The position numbers and the translations under genes were made by a program. Under the pieces are notes generated by a model that worked only from the letters and a program-made list of their open reading frames with translations, made no database searches and was not told the DNA's origin. This document shows positions 1 through 8,040 of a DNA stretch of 39,651 nt, piece after piece. Origin of the DNA: Devosia naphthalenivorans (GTDB lineage: Bacteria; Pseudomonadota; Alphaproteobacteria; Rhizobiales; Devosiaceae); the NCBI RefSeq assembly GCF_003056355.1, contig NZ_PYVW01000024.1, forward strand, positions 1 through 39,651. Reading direction: 5' to 3'. How positions within the stretch are numbered: position 1 is the first letter of the stretch; every line of letters begins with the position of its first letter.

Positions 1-487
1 CGGTGCCGAGCGCGTCGGCAATCATGTGAAGAAAGGTGCTTCGGACGTTGAGGCTGCCAAGATCCTTGCGCAGAACCCATGCGGCTGCCAGGTCTTCCAC
101 GAGCGCGATGGCACCGACGATCAGCACGGTGGTCGGCACGACCTCGGTGGGCTCGAGGAAACGCGATCCCGCCTCCCACAACAGATAAAGCCCGATCATG
201 ATCAGGGTGGTGAGATTAATCAGAGCGCCGACCGTCTCTGCCCGGGCATAGCCAAATGTCCGTCTCTGCGTCGCCACTCGCCGCGAAATGCGCCATGCGA
301 TGTAGGAGACCAGGACCGAACCGGCATCCGAGAGGTTGTGGGCGGCATCCGCAATCAGGGCCAAGGAGCCGGACACCACCCCGCCAACCACCTCCGCGAC
401 TGCGATGCTCAGGTTCAGTGCGAGCGCTATCAGCAGGCGCTTCCCGCGCCCGGAGCTGAGATCCTTCGTACCGTGAGAGTGGCCCAT
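1..487 (-). CDS. Cation diffusion facilitator (CzcD/ZnT type), partial
   Basis: Proton-coupled efflux of divalent metal (Zn, Cd or Co) from the cytoplasm across the inner membrane. The minus strand gives an open frame from an ATG at 487 with AAGGAG upstream; it runs off the left edge after about 162 codons, so the C-terminal part is missing. It starts MGHSHGTKD, a His-containing N-terminus usual for CzcD-like CDFs. Several membrane segments follow. TM2 carries HNLSD and TM5 carries HMIAD, the two HxxxD sites that bind Zn or Cd in this family. A MerR-type promoter (516-546) lies just upstream. Family assignment is firm; the metal is inferred from the motifs and from the company it keeps. Confidence 0.9.
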   Translation of the reverse strand, partial: MGHSHGTKDLSSGRGKRLLIALALNLSIAVAEVVGGVVSGSLALIADAAHNLSDAGSVLVSYIAWRISRRVATQRRTFGYARAETVGALINLTTLIMIGLYLLWEAGSRFLEPTEVVPTTVLIVGAIALVEDLAAAWVLRKDLGSLNVRSTFLHMIADALGT

Positions 488-515
488 TGAACGGCTCCTT
501 CGACTGTTCCGGAAG

Positions 516-546
516 AATCTAGTTCCTGCAACCGCTAGAGGAGCAA
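516..546 (-). promoter_or_regulatory. MerR-type 19-bp-spacer promoter of the CDF gene
   Basis: Minus-strand -35 TTGCTC (541-546) and -10 TAGATT (516-521) are separated by 19 bp holding an imperfect dyad that begins CTCTAG. Over-long 19-20 bp spacers are the hallmark of MerR-activated promoters. The -35 and CTnTAG core match the promoters at 2867, 20914 and 23352, so one PbrR/CadR-like regulator may serve all four. Confidence 0.75.
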
Positions 547-716
547 GCCCTTTCTTGCGGTGCCCGACGATGGCTGCGAGAGATATCGGAGATCAAACTG
601 AGATCGGCGGCTTTCGACGCCCCCATCGGTAGCTGTCCTCCAGGCCGGTTGTGGATGACCAGGTGCCACCATCGCGAAGCAAGCATGGCAACTTGACCTG
701 GAGAGCTCGATGCCTC

Positions 717-1775
717 TTAAGCGTTTCTCCATTCATTGGCGCGTCGGGGCGGCTGCGGCAGTGACTGCCGGAGATGATCGAGGACGGCTTTCGCAACGGG
801 CACGGAATCCCTGCTGGCTCCAAGGATAAGACCGGAAGCACGGTTTCGCTGCCATGGTCGCCCCAGGAAGAACAAGCCGGGCGAACCAAGGTCAATTTCG
901 ATCCAATGGTCACGGTTTCGGTAGCCGGTCGCCCAGATGATGGCGCCGACGTAGGCACGGCTGCCATCGGCGAAGATTGCAATTCGTCCATCGGCTCCAT
1001 GGAGGCGAGGTCGGATGTCGACGCCGACTGCACGGAGCGCCCTGAAGCTCCGCCCCCGGTTCGGAAACGGGTCGGTTGCCTGCATGATCCTGCCGACCGG
1101 CGATCCTGCAGATGCCGACAGCAGCCCGAGGCGGTCCATCCAGGTCCATGTACTCTGGCCTAGTATCCGTTCCGGAAAGAGGCGGCGACGCTTGCCGGTT
1201 GCAAGAACGACCTTGTGCGTCCGTGCCAGATCAACCGCGATGTCTCGTCCGGACGCGCCATCGCCCACCACAAGCACCGTGCCCGGTCCGGCGGTCATTG
1301 GATTACGATCGTCTCCAACCGTGAGCTGTACTATATCGTCCGCAAATGCCCGGGAGAATTGCGGCACGACTGATTGTTGGAAAGGACCCGTGCACACGAT
1401 AACGGCTCGCGCATGGACCTGCGTTCCACCATCGAGTTCGGCAGCGAATCCGGAAGGATCGGCAACGAGCCGGGTCACACTGGTGCCGCTCATCACTGGC
1501 AGTCGATGCTTGCCGGCATAAGCCGCGAGGTAGTCGGCGAACTCGATGCGGCTGGCATATCCGTCGGGGTCGCCGCTAACAGGCAAACCGGGCAGGGCGC
1601 TCAAGCTGCGGGGCGTGAACAGGGTCAGGCTATGATACCGGCGGCGCCAACTGTCGCCCACGTCTTGCGAGGCGTCGATGACGACATGCGACGCCCCGGC
1701 CTCAACCAGCCGCCATGAAGCGGCAAGCCCCGCCTGGCCGCCGCCGATCACCAGGACATCGACGGGTGCGGTCAT
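717..1775 (-). CDS. CzcO-like FAD/NAD(P)-dependent oxidoreductase
   Basis: Predicted flavin-containing monooxygenase-like enzyme of 352 aa, cytosolic. The N-terminal FAD Rossmann motif GGGQAG is at residues 11-16. A second nucleotide-binding motif (VVGDGASG) lies near residue 170, and the ATGY motif (WATGYR) near 287. Proteins of this type are often annotated CzcO beside metal and arsenic resistance genes; the substrate is unknown. The start codon overlaps the dsbA stop by four bases (ATGA), so it is the third gene of a dsbB-dsbA operon driven from 2867-2897. The coupling suggests a redox task linked to the exported thiol-disulfide pair. No membrane segment or signal peptide is visible. Confidence 0.8.
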   Translation of the reverse strand: MTAPVDVLVIGGGQAGLAASWRLVEAGASHVVIDASQDVGDSWRRRYHSLTLFTPRSLSALPGLPVSGDPDGYASRIEFADYLAAYAGKHRLPVMSGTSVTRLVADPSGFAAELDGGTQVHARAVIVCTGPFQQSVVPQFSRAFADDIVQLTVGDDRNPMTAGPGTVLVVGDGASGRDIAVDLARTHKVVLATGKRRRLFPERILGQSTWTWMDRLGLLSASAGSPVGRIMQATDPFPNRGRSFRALRAVGVDIRPRLHGADGRIAIFADGSRAYVGAIIWATGYRNRDHWIEIDLGSPGLFFLGRPWQRNRASGLILGASRDSVPVAKAVLDHLRQSLPQPPRRANEWRNA

Positions 1776-2425
1776 TGGCCTTTCGCCACCTCGCTGCTGA
1801 CGAGGTCGGCCAGCGCCTGCGGGTCGGTGCTCGCCGGCGCCTTTCCGTTCACGAAGAAGGTCGGCGTCTGCGTGACTCCAAGGGCTTCGATATCCGCCAG
1901 GTCGGCGTTGATCACGCCGAGCATGCCGGGACGCTTTGCGTCCTCCCGGGCCCGTGTCACGTCCAGCCCTGCGCCCCCGGCGATCTGCCAGGCGAGGTCA
2001 ATGTTCGGTGCGCCATGGACGGCCCATTCCGGCTGCCTGGCCAGCAAAGCCTCCAGCACGGGAATGAACAGATCCTGCAGCCGGGCGGCTTCCAGCATCT
2101 TGACGGCTTCGTCGGAGCCATCATGGAAGGGTGCGTACCGTAGGACCAGCTTCACCTGGTCGGGATGGCGATCCATGATCTGCTTTACGATTGGATAGTA
2201 GGCCCGGCAGGCCTCGCAGCTCGGGTCGAAGAACTCCGAGATGGTAACGGGCGCGTCCGCGGGACCGATGACAAAGGAATGGGGGCGAACATAGCCTGCC
2301 TCCTCGATGGTGCCGACCACAGGCGAGGGGGGCTGCGGCGCCGGGCGCGGGTAAAGCCATGCGGCAACGGCGAAAACGACTAGGGCCAAGGCTGCGACGC
2401 CGATGACGAGGGTGCGGGACTTCAT
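1772..2425 (-). CDS. DsbA-family thiol:disulfide oxidoreductase
   Basis: Periplasmic thioredoxin-fold protein of 217 aa, anchored or exported by an N-terminal hydrophobic segment (about residues 5-25). The active site is CEAC at residues 70-73 within an FFDPSC context typical of DsbA/ScsC/TrbB-like proteins. A TQTP cis-proline loop lies near residue 190. It likely oxidises or isomerises cysteines of exported proteins and is recharged by the DsbB-like protein encoded directly upstream. The ATG at 2425 was chosen because it overlaps the dsbB stop (ATGA); the longer frame upstream is antisense or shadow of dsbB. The 3' end overlaps the flavoprotein start. Fold and role are clear, target proteins unknown. 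Confidence 0.88.
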   Translation of the reverse strand: MKSRTLVIGVAALALVVFAVAAWLYPRPAPQPPSPVVGTIEEAGYVRPHSFVIGPADAPVTISEFFDPSCEACRAYYPIVKQIMDRHPDQVKLVLRYAPFHDGSDEAVKMLEAARLQDLFIPVLEALLARQPEWAVHGAPNIDLAWQIAGGAGLDVTRAREDAKRPGMLGVINADLADIEALGVTQTPTFFVNGKAPASTDPQALADLVSSEVAKGQ

Positions 2426-2844
2426 GCTGGTTTCCGTGCAAGCGGGAGGAGAAGGAGTGCGATGGCGGCAAACGACGCCATCGACAGGAAGGGGATAGGG
2501 ATGCCCAGGACCAGCATCCCGTCGCCGGAGCAGGACGGCCCGTTGGCCTGGCAGGGTTGTATGGGCGCGGGCAGGATGCCGGAATACAGCAGCGAATGGT
2601 ACGTGGCGATCGCCAGTCCGACACCAGCGACAGGCAGGGCATAAATCCAGATTCCTTTGTCGCCGCGCATCGCCGCGATGCCGAGAACCAGTGCAAGCGG
2701 GAACATCGCAATCCGCTGGTACCAGCAGAGGACGCAAGGCATCTGGCCCATGATCTCACCAATGAACAGCGCACCCAGTGTTGCCGCTAGGGCCACCACC
2801 CAAGCCAGGATCAACCAACTTGAGTTCGGGTTATGTGATGCCAT
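2422..2844 (-). CDS. dsbB: DsbB-like disulfide bond formation protein
   Basis: Inner-membrane quinone-linked oxidase that re-oxidises a DsbA partner. The 140 aa protein has four membrane segments. The first redox pair CVLC is at residues 37-40, followed by W, the classic DsbB motif, and a second periplasmic pair is at C98 and C105. The start is ATG 2844 with a GGAGGAGG ribosome site. The upstream in-frame ATG at 2904 is rejected because it lies upstream of the -35 element of the promoter at 2867-2897. First gene of a coupled dsbB-dsbA-flavoprotein operon. The MerR-type promoter implies induction by metal rather than housekeeping expression. Confidence 0.9.
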   Translation of the reverse strand: MASHNPNSSWLILAWVVALAATLGALFIGEIMGQMPCVLCWYQRIAMFPLALVLGIAAMRGDKGIWIYALPVAGVGLAIATYHSLLYSGILPAPIQPCQANGPSCSGDGMLVLGIPIPFLSMASFAAIALLLLPLARKPA

Positions 2845-2866
2845 GCGGCCTCCTCCTCGTCGGTCC

Positions 2867-2897
2867 ACGCTACGATCTATGGCCACTAGAGGAGCAA
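2867..2897 (-). promoter_or_regulatory. MerR-type 19-bp-spacer promoter of the dsbB operon
   Basis: Minus-strand -35 TTGCTC (2892-2897), spacer of 19 bp beginning CTCTAGTGG, -10 TAGCGT (2867-2872). It sits 23 bp upstream of the dsbB ATG at 2844 and excludes the earlier in-frame ATG. The -35 and first six spacer bases are identical to those of the CDF promoter at 516-546. Confidence 0.7.
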
Positions 2898-3115
2898 GGA
2901 CCATTTCGTCGCAGGAGGGAGAATATGTGAAGAGGTGTTCCTTCAGCCCACCATGATCTGACCTTCGCCCCTGCGGGCATCCGCTCCGGGTGCCCCGGAA
3001 CCCGATAACATCAAGTCTGGGTGATCCGGCCTCGAAGGGGACGTACTCTCGTCGAATTTAACCGTAGACTAAGGATGTTCCGCTGGAATGGCCTTGGAGC
3101 CCCCGAGGAGTGGAA

Positions 3116-3439
3116 GTGAGCATCGGATTTCGCCGCGGGCTGCTGCCCATCCTGTTTGCCATGATCGCCCTGGTGTTTTGCGTGCACCAGTCGGGCGCAT
3201 CTGATCATGCCCCCGGGAATGCGGATGTCCTCGTGGCCCAACTGGACGGACATGGCCAGAACCATGTGCAACACCCTTTCCATTCGACCGGCTGCTGCGC
3301 GCTGTCGGCAGGCATCCCGTCTCAAGAATTCGATGGGGTATTCTACTTGGGCCGGATCCATTTCGCCTTCGATGCGGGTGGCGCCATCCCCTGTCCCGAT
3401 CATCGTTCCAAGCATTTCCGTCCTCCACGCAGACCCTGA
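3116..3439 (+). CDS. Small exported Cys/His-rich protein
   Basis: Protein of 107 aa that I cannot assign to a named family with certainty; it resembles DUF2946-like small proteins of copper clusters. Start GTG 3116 is chosen because AGGAG lies five bases before it. Residues about 6-25 form a signal peptide or membrane anchor. A His-rich stretch follows (DGHGQNH, QHPFH), then a CC pair and a basic Pro-rich tail (FRPPRRP). The same layout (hydrophobic start, His/Asp stretch, CC, RPP tail) is seen in the gene at 7568-8008, so the two are probably paralogues. It precedes the L,D-transpeptidase in the same direction. A periplasmic copper-binding role is inference. Confidence 0.6.
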   Translation: MSIGFRRGLLPILFAMIALVFCVHQSGASDHAPGNADVLVAQLDGHGQNHVQHPFHSTGCCALSAGIPSQEFDGVFYLGRIHFAFDAGGAIPCPDHRSKHFRPPRRP

Positions 3440-3524
3440 TCCGCAACATTGGCGCCACGCAGCGATGGGCACGATGGCTGTCCGATTGCCGCCGTCTATG
3501 GACCTTTACGCATTGGATTGAACG

Positions 3525-4772
3525 ATGAAGAGACGAGATTTCCTTCGGCTGCTGCCTGCCGGCGCCGCCGCCACCCATCTGATGATGCAGCCTGCCCAGG
3601 CGCAGTCGCTGTGGAACATGATGAACCAGAGCCGCTCCCTCAGCGATGCCGAGCAGGAAGCCAACAGTGCTGCTGCCATCCAGGCCATCGACACGGTCGA
3701 GCCGATATTGTCGTATGACACCGTCAACAACCTGCAGATGGCCATTGCCCAGTACGAGCCCTTCGTTGCCCGTGGCGGGTGGGAGCAGGTGCCGCAGGAA
3801 ACCTACGGCGTGACGATGGGCGCCGCACGCGATGGCGTGGTCCAGCTCAAGCGGCGCCTTCTAGCCTCCGCGGACATGCCGATGGTAGAAAACGTCGACG
3901 ATGCAATGGACGCACCCACTGATGCAGCGTTGCGAAGGTTCCAGGCTCGCCACGGTCTGGTTGTAAATGGCCAGGTCGACGAAGCGACTTGGTACGCCCT
4001 CAACGTTCCGGCGGAAACACGCCTCCACCAATTGCGGCTCAATCTGCTGCGCGTCCAGGCCATGGCGCCGGCACTGGCGGACCGCTACGTGATCGTGAAC
4101 ATCCCGGCGGCCTTCATCGAGACGGTCGAAGGCGGCATGGTGGTTCGACGGCATACTGCCGTGGTCGGTCGGATCGACCGGCAGACGCCGATCCTCAAGA
4201 GCCGCATCCACCAGATCAACTTCAACCCGTTCTGGAACGTACCCAAGAGCATCATCAGGCGCGATCTCATCAAGTACATGAACGAGAACCCCAACTACCT
4301 GACCGAGCAGAAGATCCGCATCTACGATGGCAGCGGTCGCGAGCTGCAGCCGAGCGAGGTCAACTGGCAGACGGAAGAGGCCGTGAACTACAATTTCCGG
4401 CAGGACCCCGGACCGCTCAATTCCATGGGTAACGTCAAGATCAACTTCCACAACCCCCATGCCGTCTACCTGCACGATACCCCCACCAAGGGCCTGTTCG
4501 GCGACAATGCGCGGTTCTATTCCTCCGGTTGCGTGCGGGTGGACCAGGTACAGGATTTCGTAGGCTGGGTGCTGCGCGACAACGGTGACTGGGGGCCGAG
4601 TGAGATCGGCAACGTGTTTTCCACCGGCGAGCGTAAGGACGTCGACGTGCGCGATCCCGTCGAGATTCATACCACCTATATCTCGGCTTGGGCGAACCGG
4701 AACGGCGTGGTCAGCTTCCGCGACGATGTCTACGAGTTCGACATGGCTGGAAAGGTGAGCTTCGAGACGTGA
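3525..4772 (+). CDS. L,D-transpeptidase (YkuD) with Tat-like signal
   Basis: Periplasmic peptidoglycan cross-linking enzyme of 415 aa that makes 3-3 cross-links or attaches proteins to the wall. The N-terminus KRRDFLR resembles a twin-arginine motif, and AQAQ near residue 26 suits signal cleavage. Residues about 105-160 look like a PG_binding_1 domain. The YkuD domain covers about 187-345, with HDTPTKGLF (His 317) and SSGCVRVD carrying the catalytic Cys 336. Its stop overlaps the start of the HMA gene (GTGA), so it is coupled to a metal chaperone, which is unusual for a cell-wall enzyme. Copper ions are known to inhibit L,D-transpeptidases through the catalytic Cys, which could explain a copper-linked copy. 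No strong ribosome site is seen before ATG 3525. Confidence 0.92.
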   Translation: MKRRDFLRLLPAGAAATHLMMQPAQAQSLWNMMNQSRSLSDAEQEANSAAAIQAIDTVEPILSYDTVNNLQMAIAQYEPFVARGGWEQVPQETYGVTMGAARDGVVQLKRRLLASADMPMVENVDDAMDAPTDAALRRFQARHGLVVNGQVDEATWYALNVPAETRLHQLRLNLLRVQAMAPALADRYVIVNIPAAFIETVEGGMVVRRHTAVVGRIDRQTPILKSRIHQINFNPFWNVPKSIIRRDLIKYMNENPNYLTEQKIRIYDGSGRELQPSEVNWQTEEAVNYNFRQDPGPLNSMGNVKINFHNPHAVYLHDTPTKGLFGDNARFYSSGCVRVDQVQDFVGWVLRDNGDWGPSEIGNVFSTGERKDVDVRDPVEIHTTYISAWANRNGVVSFRDDVYEFDMAGKVSFET

Positions 4773-5038
4773 CCAAGCGGGCGAAGCTGACATTCGCCAT
4801 TGCCAACTTGGGCTGCTCCAATTGTGTGGCCGCTATCGAAAACGCCGTGATGCCCCTGCCGGGCGTCGCTTACGTTGGTGTCTCGCTGACCGGCGGGACG
4901 ATGACGGTCCGCCCCGGACCTGACCTGAACGTGGGCGCCATCGTGTCCAAGCTGACGGGCCTTGGCTACGTCCTTTTGGACGAACTCTGCCCTGGCACCC
5001 CGTGGGCATCAGCCTGTCCCTGCCGAGCACGACAATAG
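4769..5038 (+). CDS. HMA-domain metal chaperone (CopZ-like)
   Basis: Small cytosolic metal carrier of 89 aa. The HMA ferredoxin-like fold is recognised by GCSNC (CxxC) in the first loop and the GVAYVGVSLTGGTMTV strand pattern. A short tail adds three more cysteines (DELC, CPC). The GTG start at 4769 overlaps the L,D-transpeptidase stop by four bases, and no other start fits the domain better. The copper ATPase starts 145 bases downstream but has its own promoter, so this gene belongs to the upstream transcript. Likely passes Cu(I) to the ATPase; metal identity is inferred from the neighbours. Confidence 0.8.
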   Translation: MTKRAKLTFAIANLGCSNCVAAIENAVMPLPGVAYVGVSLTGGTMTVRPGPDLNVGAIVSKLTGLGYVLLDELCPGTPWASACPCRARQ

Positions 5039-5070
5039 GCTGCCGCCGATGGGTGCGCTGCAGCGAGGTC

Positions 5071-5097
5071 CTTGGACATGACGCTGTCATGTCCAAG
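5071..5097. terminator. Perfect 12-bp hairpin between HMA gene and copA
   Basis: Arms CTTGGACATGAC (5071-5082) and GTCATGTCCAAG (5086-5097) are perfect complements around a 3-nt loop. It follows the HMA gene by 32 bases and precedes the CueR-type promoter. No T-run follows, so it may be a terminator-like or attenuating hairpin rather than a classical terminator. Confidence 0.5.
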
Positions 5098-5132
5098 CCC
5101 GCCGCTTGGGGCAGTGCAACGCGCTTTGCCTC

Positions 5133-5163
5133 TTGACCTTGCCACGGTGGAAAGGTGCAGGAT
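5133..5163 (+). promoter_or_regulatory. CueR-type promoter of the YHS copper ATPase
   Basis: The -35 TTGACC (5133-5138), 19-bp spacer and -10 CAGGAT (5158-5163) hold the dyad ACCTTGCC ... GGAAAGGT typical of CueR boxes. It rules out any ATPase start before 5163 and supports ATG 5184. The most likely activator is the CueR encoded at 10552-11013. Confidence 0.75.
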
Positions 5164-5183
5164 CACGCAAACAGGAGATCATC

Positions 5184-7571
5184 ATGGCAACCAAGCACCA
5201 CCACGAGGATCATGCGCATCACGATCACCGGGACGGGTCGGGCGACACTTCGGTCGACGATGTGAAGGAAGTCCGTGATCCGGTTTGCGGCATGAGTGTG
5301 GATCCTGCCACGGCCAAGAACACGGCGACTTATGAAGGATCGACCTACTACTTCTGCTCCGAAGGATGCCGGTCGAAGTTCATGGATGATCCGGCCAAGT
5401 ACACCGAGCCTCACGCTGCCAAGTCGCAGGCCGAGACCAAGACATCAGCAACGGCGGGAACGATCTGGACCTGCCCCATGCACCAGGAGATCCGCCGCAA
5501 CGAGCCGGGTTCGTGCCCGATCTGCGGCATGGCGCTCGAACCGGAACTGCCCACTGCCGAGACCGGTCCAAGTCCGGAGCTCCGTGACATGACAAGGCGG
5601 TTCTGGATCGGCACGGCCTTGGCGGTCCCGGTCTTCGTGCTAGAGATGTCGGCTCACCTGTTCGACATCCACCACTGGGTCGCGCCACAGACCCTGAACT
5701 GGATACAACTCGTTCTGGCGACACCGGTGGTGCTGTGGGCCGGCTGGCCGTTCTTCGAACGCGGCTGGGCGTCCCTGCAGAACCGCAACCTGAACATGTT
5801 CACCCTGATCGCTATGGGCATCGGGGTGGCGTGGCTGTACTCCATCGTCGCAACGTTGCTGCCCGGGATGTTCCCGGACTCGATGCGGGAGATGGATGGT
5901 GCCGTCCCGGTGTATTTCGAAGCCGCTGCCGTCATCACCGCCCTGGCCCTTCTGGGGCAGGTACTCGAGTTGCGGGCCCGGGAAAAAACGTCTGGGGCAA
6001 TCCGGTCCCTGCTGGACTTGGCGCCCAAGAAGGCACGCCGGGTAAGGGAGGATGGCACCGACGAGGAGGTGGAAGTAGACATCATCGTCGTCGGGGACCG
6101 CCTCCGGGTTCGTCCTGGCGAGCAGGTGCCCGTAGACGGCATCGTGCTGGAGGGCCGAAGCGCCGTGGACGAGTCAATGGTCACCGGCGAGTCGATGCCG
6201 GTCACCAAGAGCGATGGTTCCCGGCTTGTGGCTGGAACCATCAACCAGTCCGGCGGCCTCGTCATGGAGGCGACCGGCGTCGGACGCGACACCATGTTGT
6301 CCCGCATCGTGCAGATGGTGGCAGCCGCCCAGCGATCGAGAGCGCCGATCCAGCGCCTCGCCGACCAGGTGTCCGGGTGGTTCGTGCCGTTGGTGATCAT
6401 CATTGCCGTCCTGGCGTTCGTTGCCTGGATGGTGTGGGGGCCGGAACCGGTGTTTGCCCACGCCCTCGTGGCAGCGGTATCGGTGTTGATCATCGCCTGT
6501 CCATGTGCGCTCGGTCTTGCCACTCCCATGTCGATCATGGTCGGGGTGGGCAAGGGTGCCCAGCTCGGTCTGCTCGTCAAGAACGCCGAGGCCCTGGAGC
6601 GGCTGGAGAAGGTCGATACCTTGGTTGTCGACAAGACCGGCACCCTGACTGAAGGCAAACCGAAAGTCACACATGTTCTGACCGCCGGAGGATGGAGCGA
6701 AGGCGATCTGTTGGCGCTGGCGGCAAGCCTGGAGCGAGCAAGCGAGCACCCGCTCGGTGTCGCCATCGTGACTGCGGCCAACGAACGGAAGTTGATGCTC
6801 TCGGAACCCAATGACGTGGATTCCCCTGTGGGCAAGGGCCTGACCGGCATCGTCGACGGGCGGCGCGTCCTGATCGGCAGTGCCAAATACCTCGAGAGCG
6901 AGGGTGTACCGTCAACGGAGTGGAAAGAACGGGCCGATCAGGTGCGTGGCGAAGGGGCAACCGTGGTTCTTGTGGCCGTGGACGGAACGATGGCCGGCGC
7001 TCTGGGCATCGCCGATCCGATCCGGGCTACCACAGCCCAGGCGCTGGCCGAACTGCGGGCGCAGGGCATGCGTATCGTCATGATGACCGGCGACAATTCC
7101 GTGACCGCCGCGGCGGTCGCCCGCAAGCTCGGTATCGCTGATGTCGAGGCCGATGTCCTGCCTGAACGCAAGAGCGAGGTTGTCGAACGGTTGCGGTCCG
7201 AGGGCAGGGTGGTCGCGATGGCGGGTGACGGCGTCAACGACGCACCGGCCCTCGCCGCGGCCGATGTGGGGATCGCCATGGGAACGGGCACGGACGTGGC
7301 TATGGAAAGCGCCGGAGTGACGCTGCTGAACGGCGACCTGCTCGGCATCGCACGGGCAAGGAAACTGTCCAAGGCCACCATGGGCAATATCCGGCAAAAT
7401 CTCTTCCTTGCCTTCGTCTACAATGCTGCTGGCGTGCCTGTGGCCGCGGGCGTTCTGTACCCGTTTATCGGCCTGACGCTTTCGCCGGCCATCGCCGCCG
7501 CGGCCATGGCCCTGTCGTCCGTCAGCGTGATCGGCAACTCCCTGCGCCTCCGTTCAGCTCGTATCGCATGA
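5184..7571 (+). CDS. Cu(I)-exporting P1B-ATPase with YHS and heavy-metal-binding domains
   Basis: Pumps Cu(I), possibly Ag(I), out of the cytoplasm by ATP hydrolysis; 795 aa. Domains in order: His-rich N-terminus (KHHHEDHAHHDHHD-like, residues 3-17), YHS domain (DPVCGM, about 32-75), a CPMH ... CPICGM heavy-metal-binding domain (about 95-122), then the ATPase core. CPC is at 439-441, the phosphorylated Asp at 483 in DKTGT, and MTGDN and GDGVND are present. The last two membrane helices carry YN and MALSS, the Cu(I) P1B-1 signature. No HMA domain is present; the separate HMA protein upstream may supply it. Start ATG 5184 has AGGAG upstream and lies after the CueR-type promoter. The stop overlaps the next start (ATGA). 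Confidence 0.95.
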   Translation: MATKHHHEDHAHHDHRDGSGDTSVDDVKEVRDPVCGMSVDPATAKNTATYEGSTYYFCSEGCRSKFMDDPAKYTEPHAAKSQAETKTSATAGTIWTCPMHQEIRRNEPGSCPICGMALEPELPTAETGPSPELRDMTRRFWIGTALAVPVFVLEMSAHLFDIHHWVAPQTLNWIQLVLATPVVLWAGWPFFERGWASLQNRNLNMFTLIAMGIGVAWLYSIVATLLPGMFPDSMREMDGAVPVYFEAAAVITALALLGQVLELRAREKTSGAIRSLLDLAPKKARRVREDGTDEEVEVDIIVVGDRLRVRPGEQVPVDGIVLEGRSAVDESMVTGESMPVTKSDGSRLVAGTINQSGGLVMEATGVGRDTMLSRIVQMVAAAQRSRAPIQRLADQVSGWFVPLVIIIAVLAFVAWMVWGPEPVFAHALVAAVSVLIIACPCALGLATPMSIMVGVGKGAQLGLLVKNAEALERLEKVDTLVVDKTGTLTEGKPKVTHVLTAGGWSEGDLLALAASLERASEHPLGVAIVTAANERKLMLSEPNDVDSPVGKGLTGIVDGRRVLIGSAKYLESEGVPSTEWKERADQVRGEGATVVLVAVDGTMAGALGIADPIRATTAQALAELRAQGMRIVMMTGDNSVTAAAVARKLGIADVEADVLPERKSEVVERLRSEGRVVAMAGDGVNDAPALAAADVGIAMGTGTDVAMESAGVTLLNGDLLGIARARKLSKATMGNIRQNLFLAFVYNAAGVPVAAGVLYPFIGLTLSPAIAAAAMALSSVSVIGNSLRLRSARIA

Positions 7572-8008
7572 TCCGGCGAGCTCTCCAACGCAGGCAATGC
7601 CTGCAACCGACGCGTGCGGGAACGGCTTTCGGTTCAATGGAACGGTCCGTGTCACCACCTGCGAAGAGAATGAGGATCCGATTGATCCTGGCGATCCTCG
7701 TCGCTGTCGTGTCCAGCATGTCCTTGCACCACGGGGCCATGGCACGATCCAGTGGCGTCGAACACGCGATGAGCGACGTCAACGATCATCCGGATGTCAA
7801 ATGCGAGGGTCATTGTGACAGTGATCCGCACTCGATGCCGGCCTGCTGCGGTATGGGTTTGTGCCTAAGCGCCATGCCGGCGCCGCCAAGCGCCACGCTT
7901 CCTGTCGTGCGGACCGTCGACCGCTTCCCCAACGTGATTGAGCCCGCTCCACATCGGGTGATCGTACGCATAGATCGACCGCCGAAGGATTTCCGCACGG
8001 ACGCTTGA
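7568..8008 (+). CDS. Small exported Cys/His-rich protein, paralogue of 3116-3439
   Basis: No named family recognised. The frame opens with an ATG overlapping the ATPase stop (ATGA, 7568), giving 146 aa; a second ATG at 7670 would begin exactly at a signal peptide (MRIRLILAILVAVV) and is the plausible mature-protein start. After the signal come HPDVKCEGHCDSDPHS and ACCGMGLC, a dense set of Cys, His, Asp and Met, and a tail with RPPK. Layout matches the protein at 3116-3439. Flanked by the copper ATPase and DUF305 gene on one strand, so a periplasmic copper-binding role is likely but inferred. Confidence 0.6.
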   Translation: MIRRALQRRQCLQPTRAGTAFGSMERSVSPPAKRMRIRLILAILVAVVSSMSLHHGAMARSSGVEHAMSDVNDHPDVKCEGHCDSDPHSMPACCGMGLCLSAMPAPPSATLPVVRTVDRFPNVIEPAPHRVIVRIDRPPKDFRTDA

Positions 8009-8040
8009 ACCGATTCCTCAACCCAACGGAAATTCGAAAA

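Noticed and set aside
26..490. Plus-strand open frame of 154 codons
   Set aside because: Antisense to the CDF gene, whose minus-strand frame has a clear ribosome site, HxxxD motifs and membrane helices; the plus-strand peptide has no domain-like composition.
2845..2904. N-terminal extension of DsbB to ATG 2904
   Set aside because: It covers the 19-bp-spacer promoter, and the ATG lies upstream of the -35.
2927..2956. Ten-codon frame with a good ribosome site divergent from dsbB
   Set aside because: Could be a leader peptide, but there is no attenuator-like hairpin or downstream partner close enough to support it.
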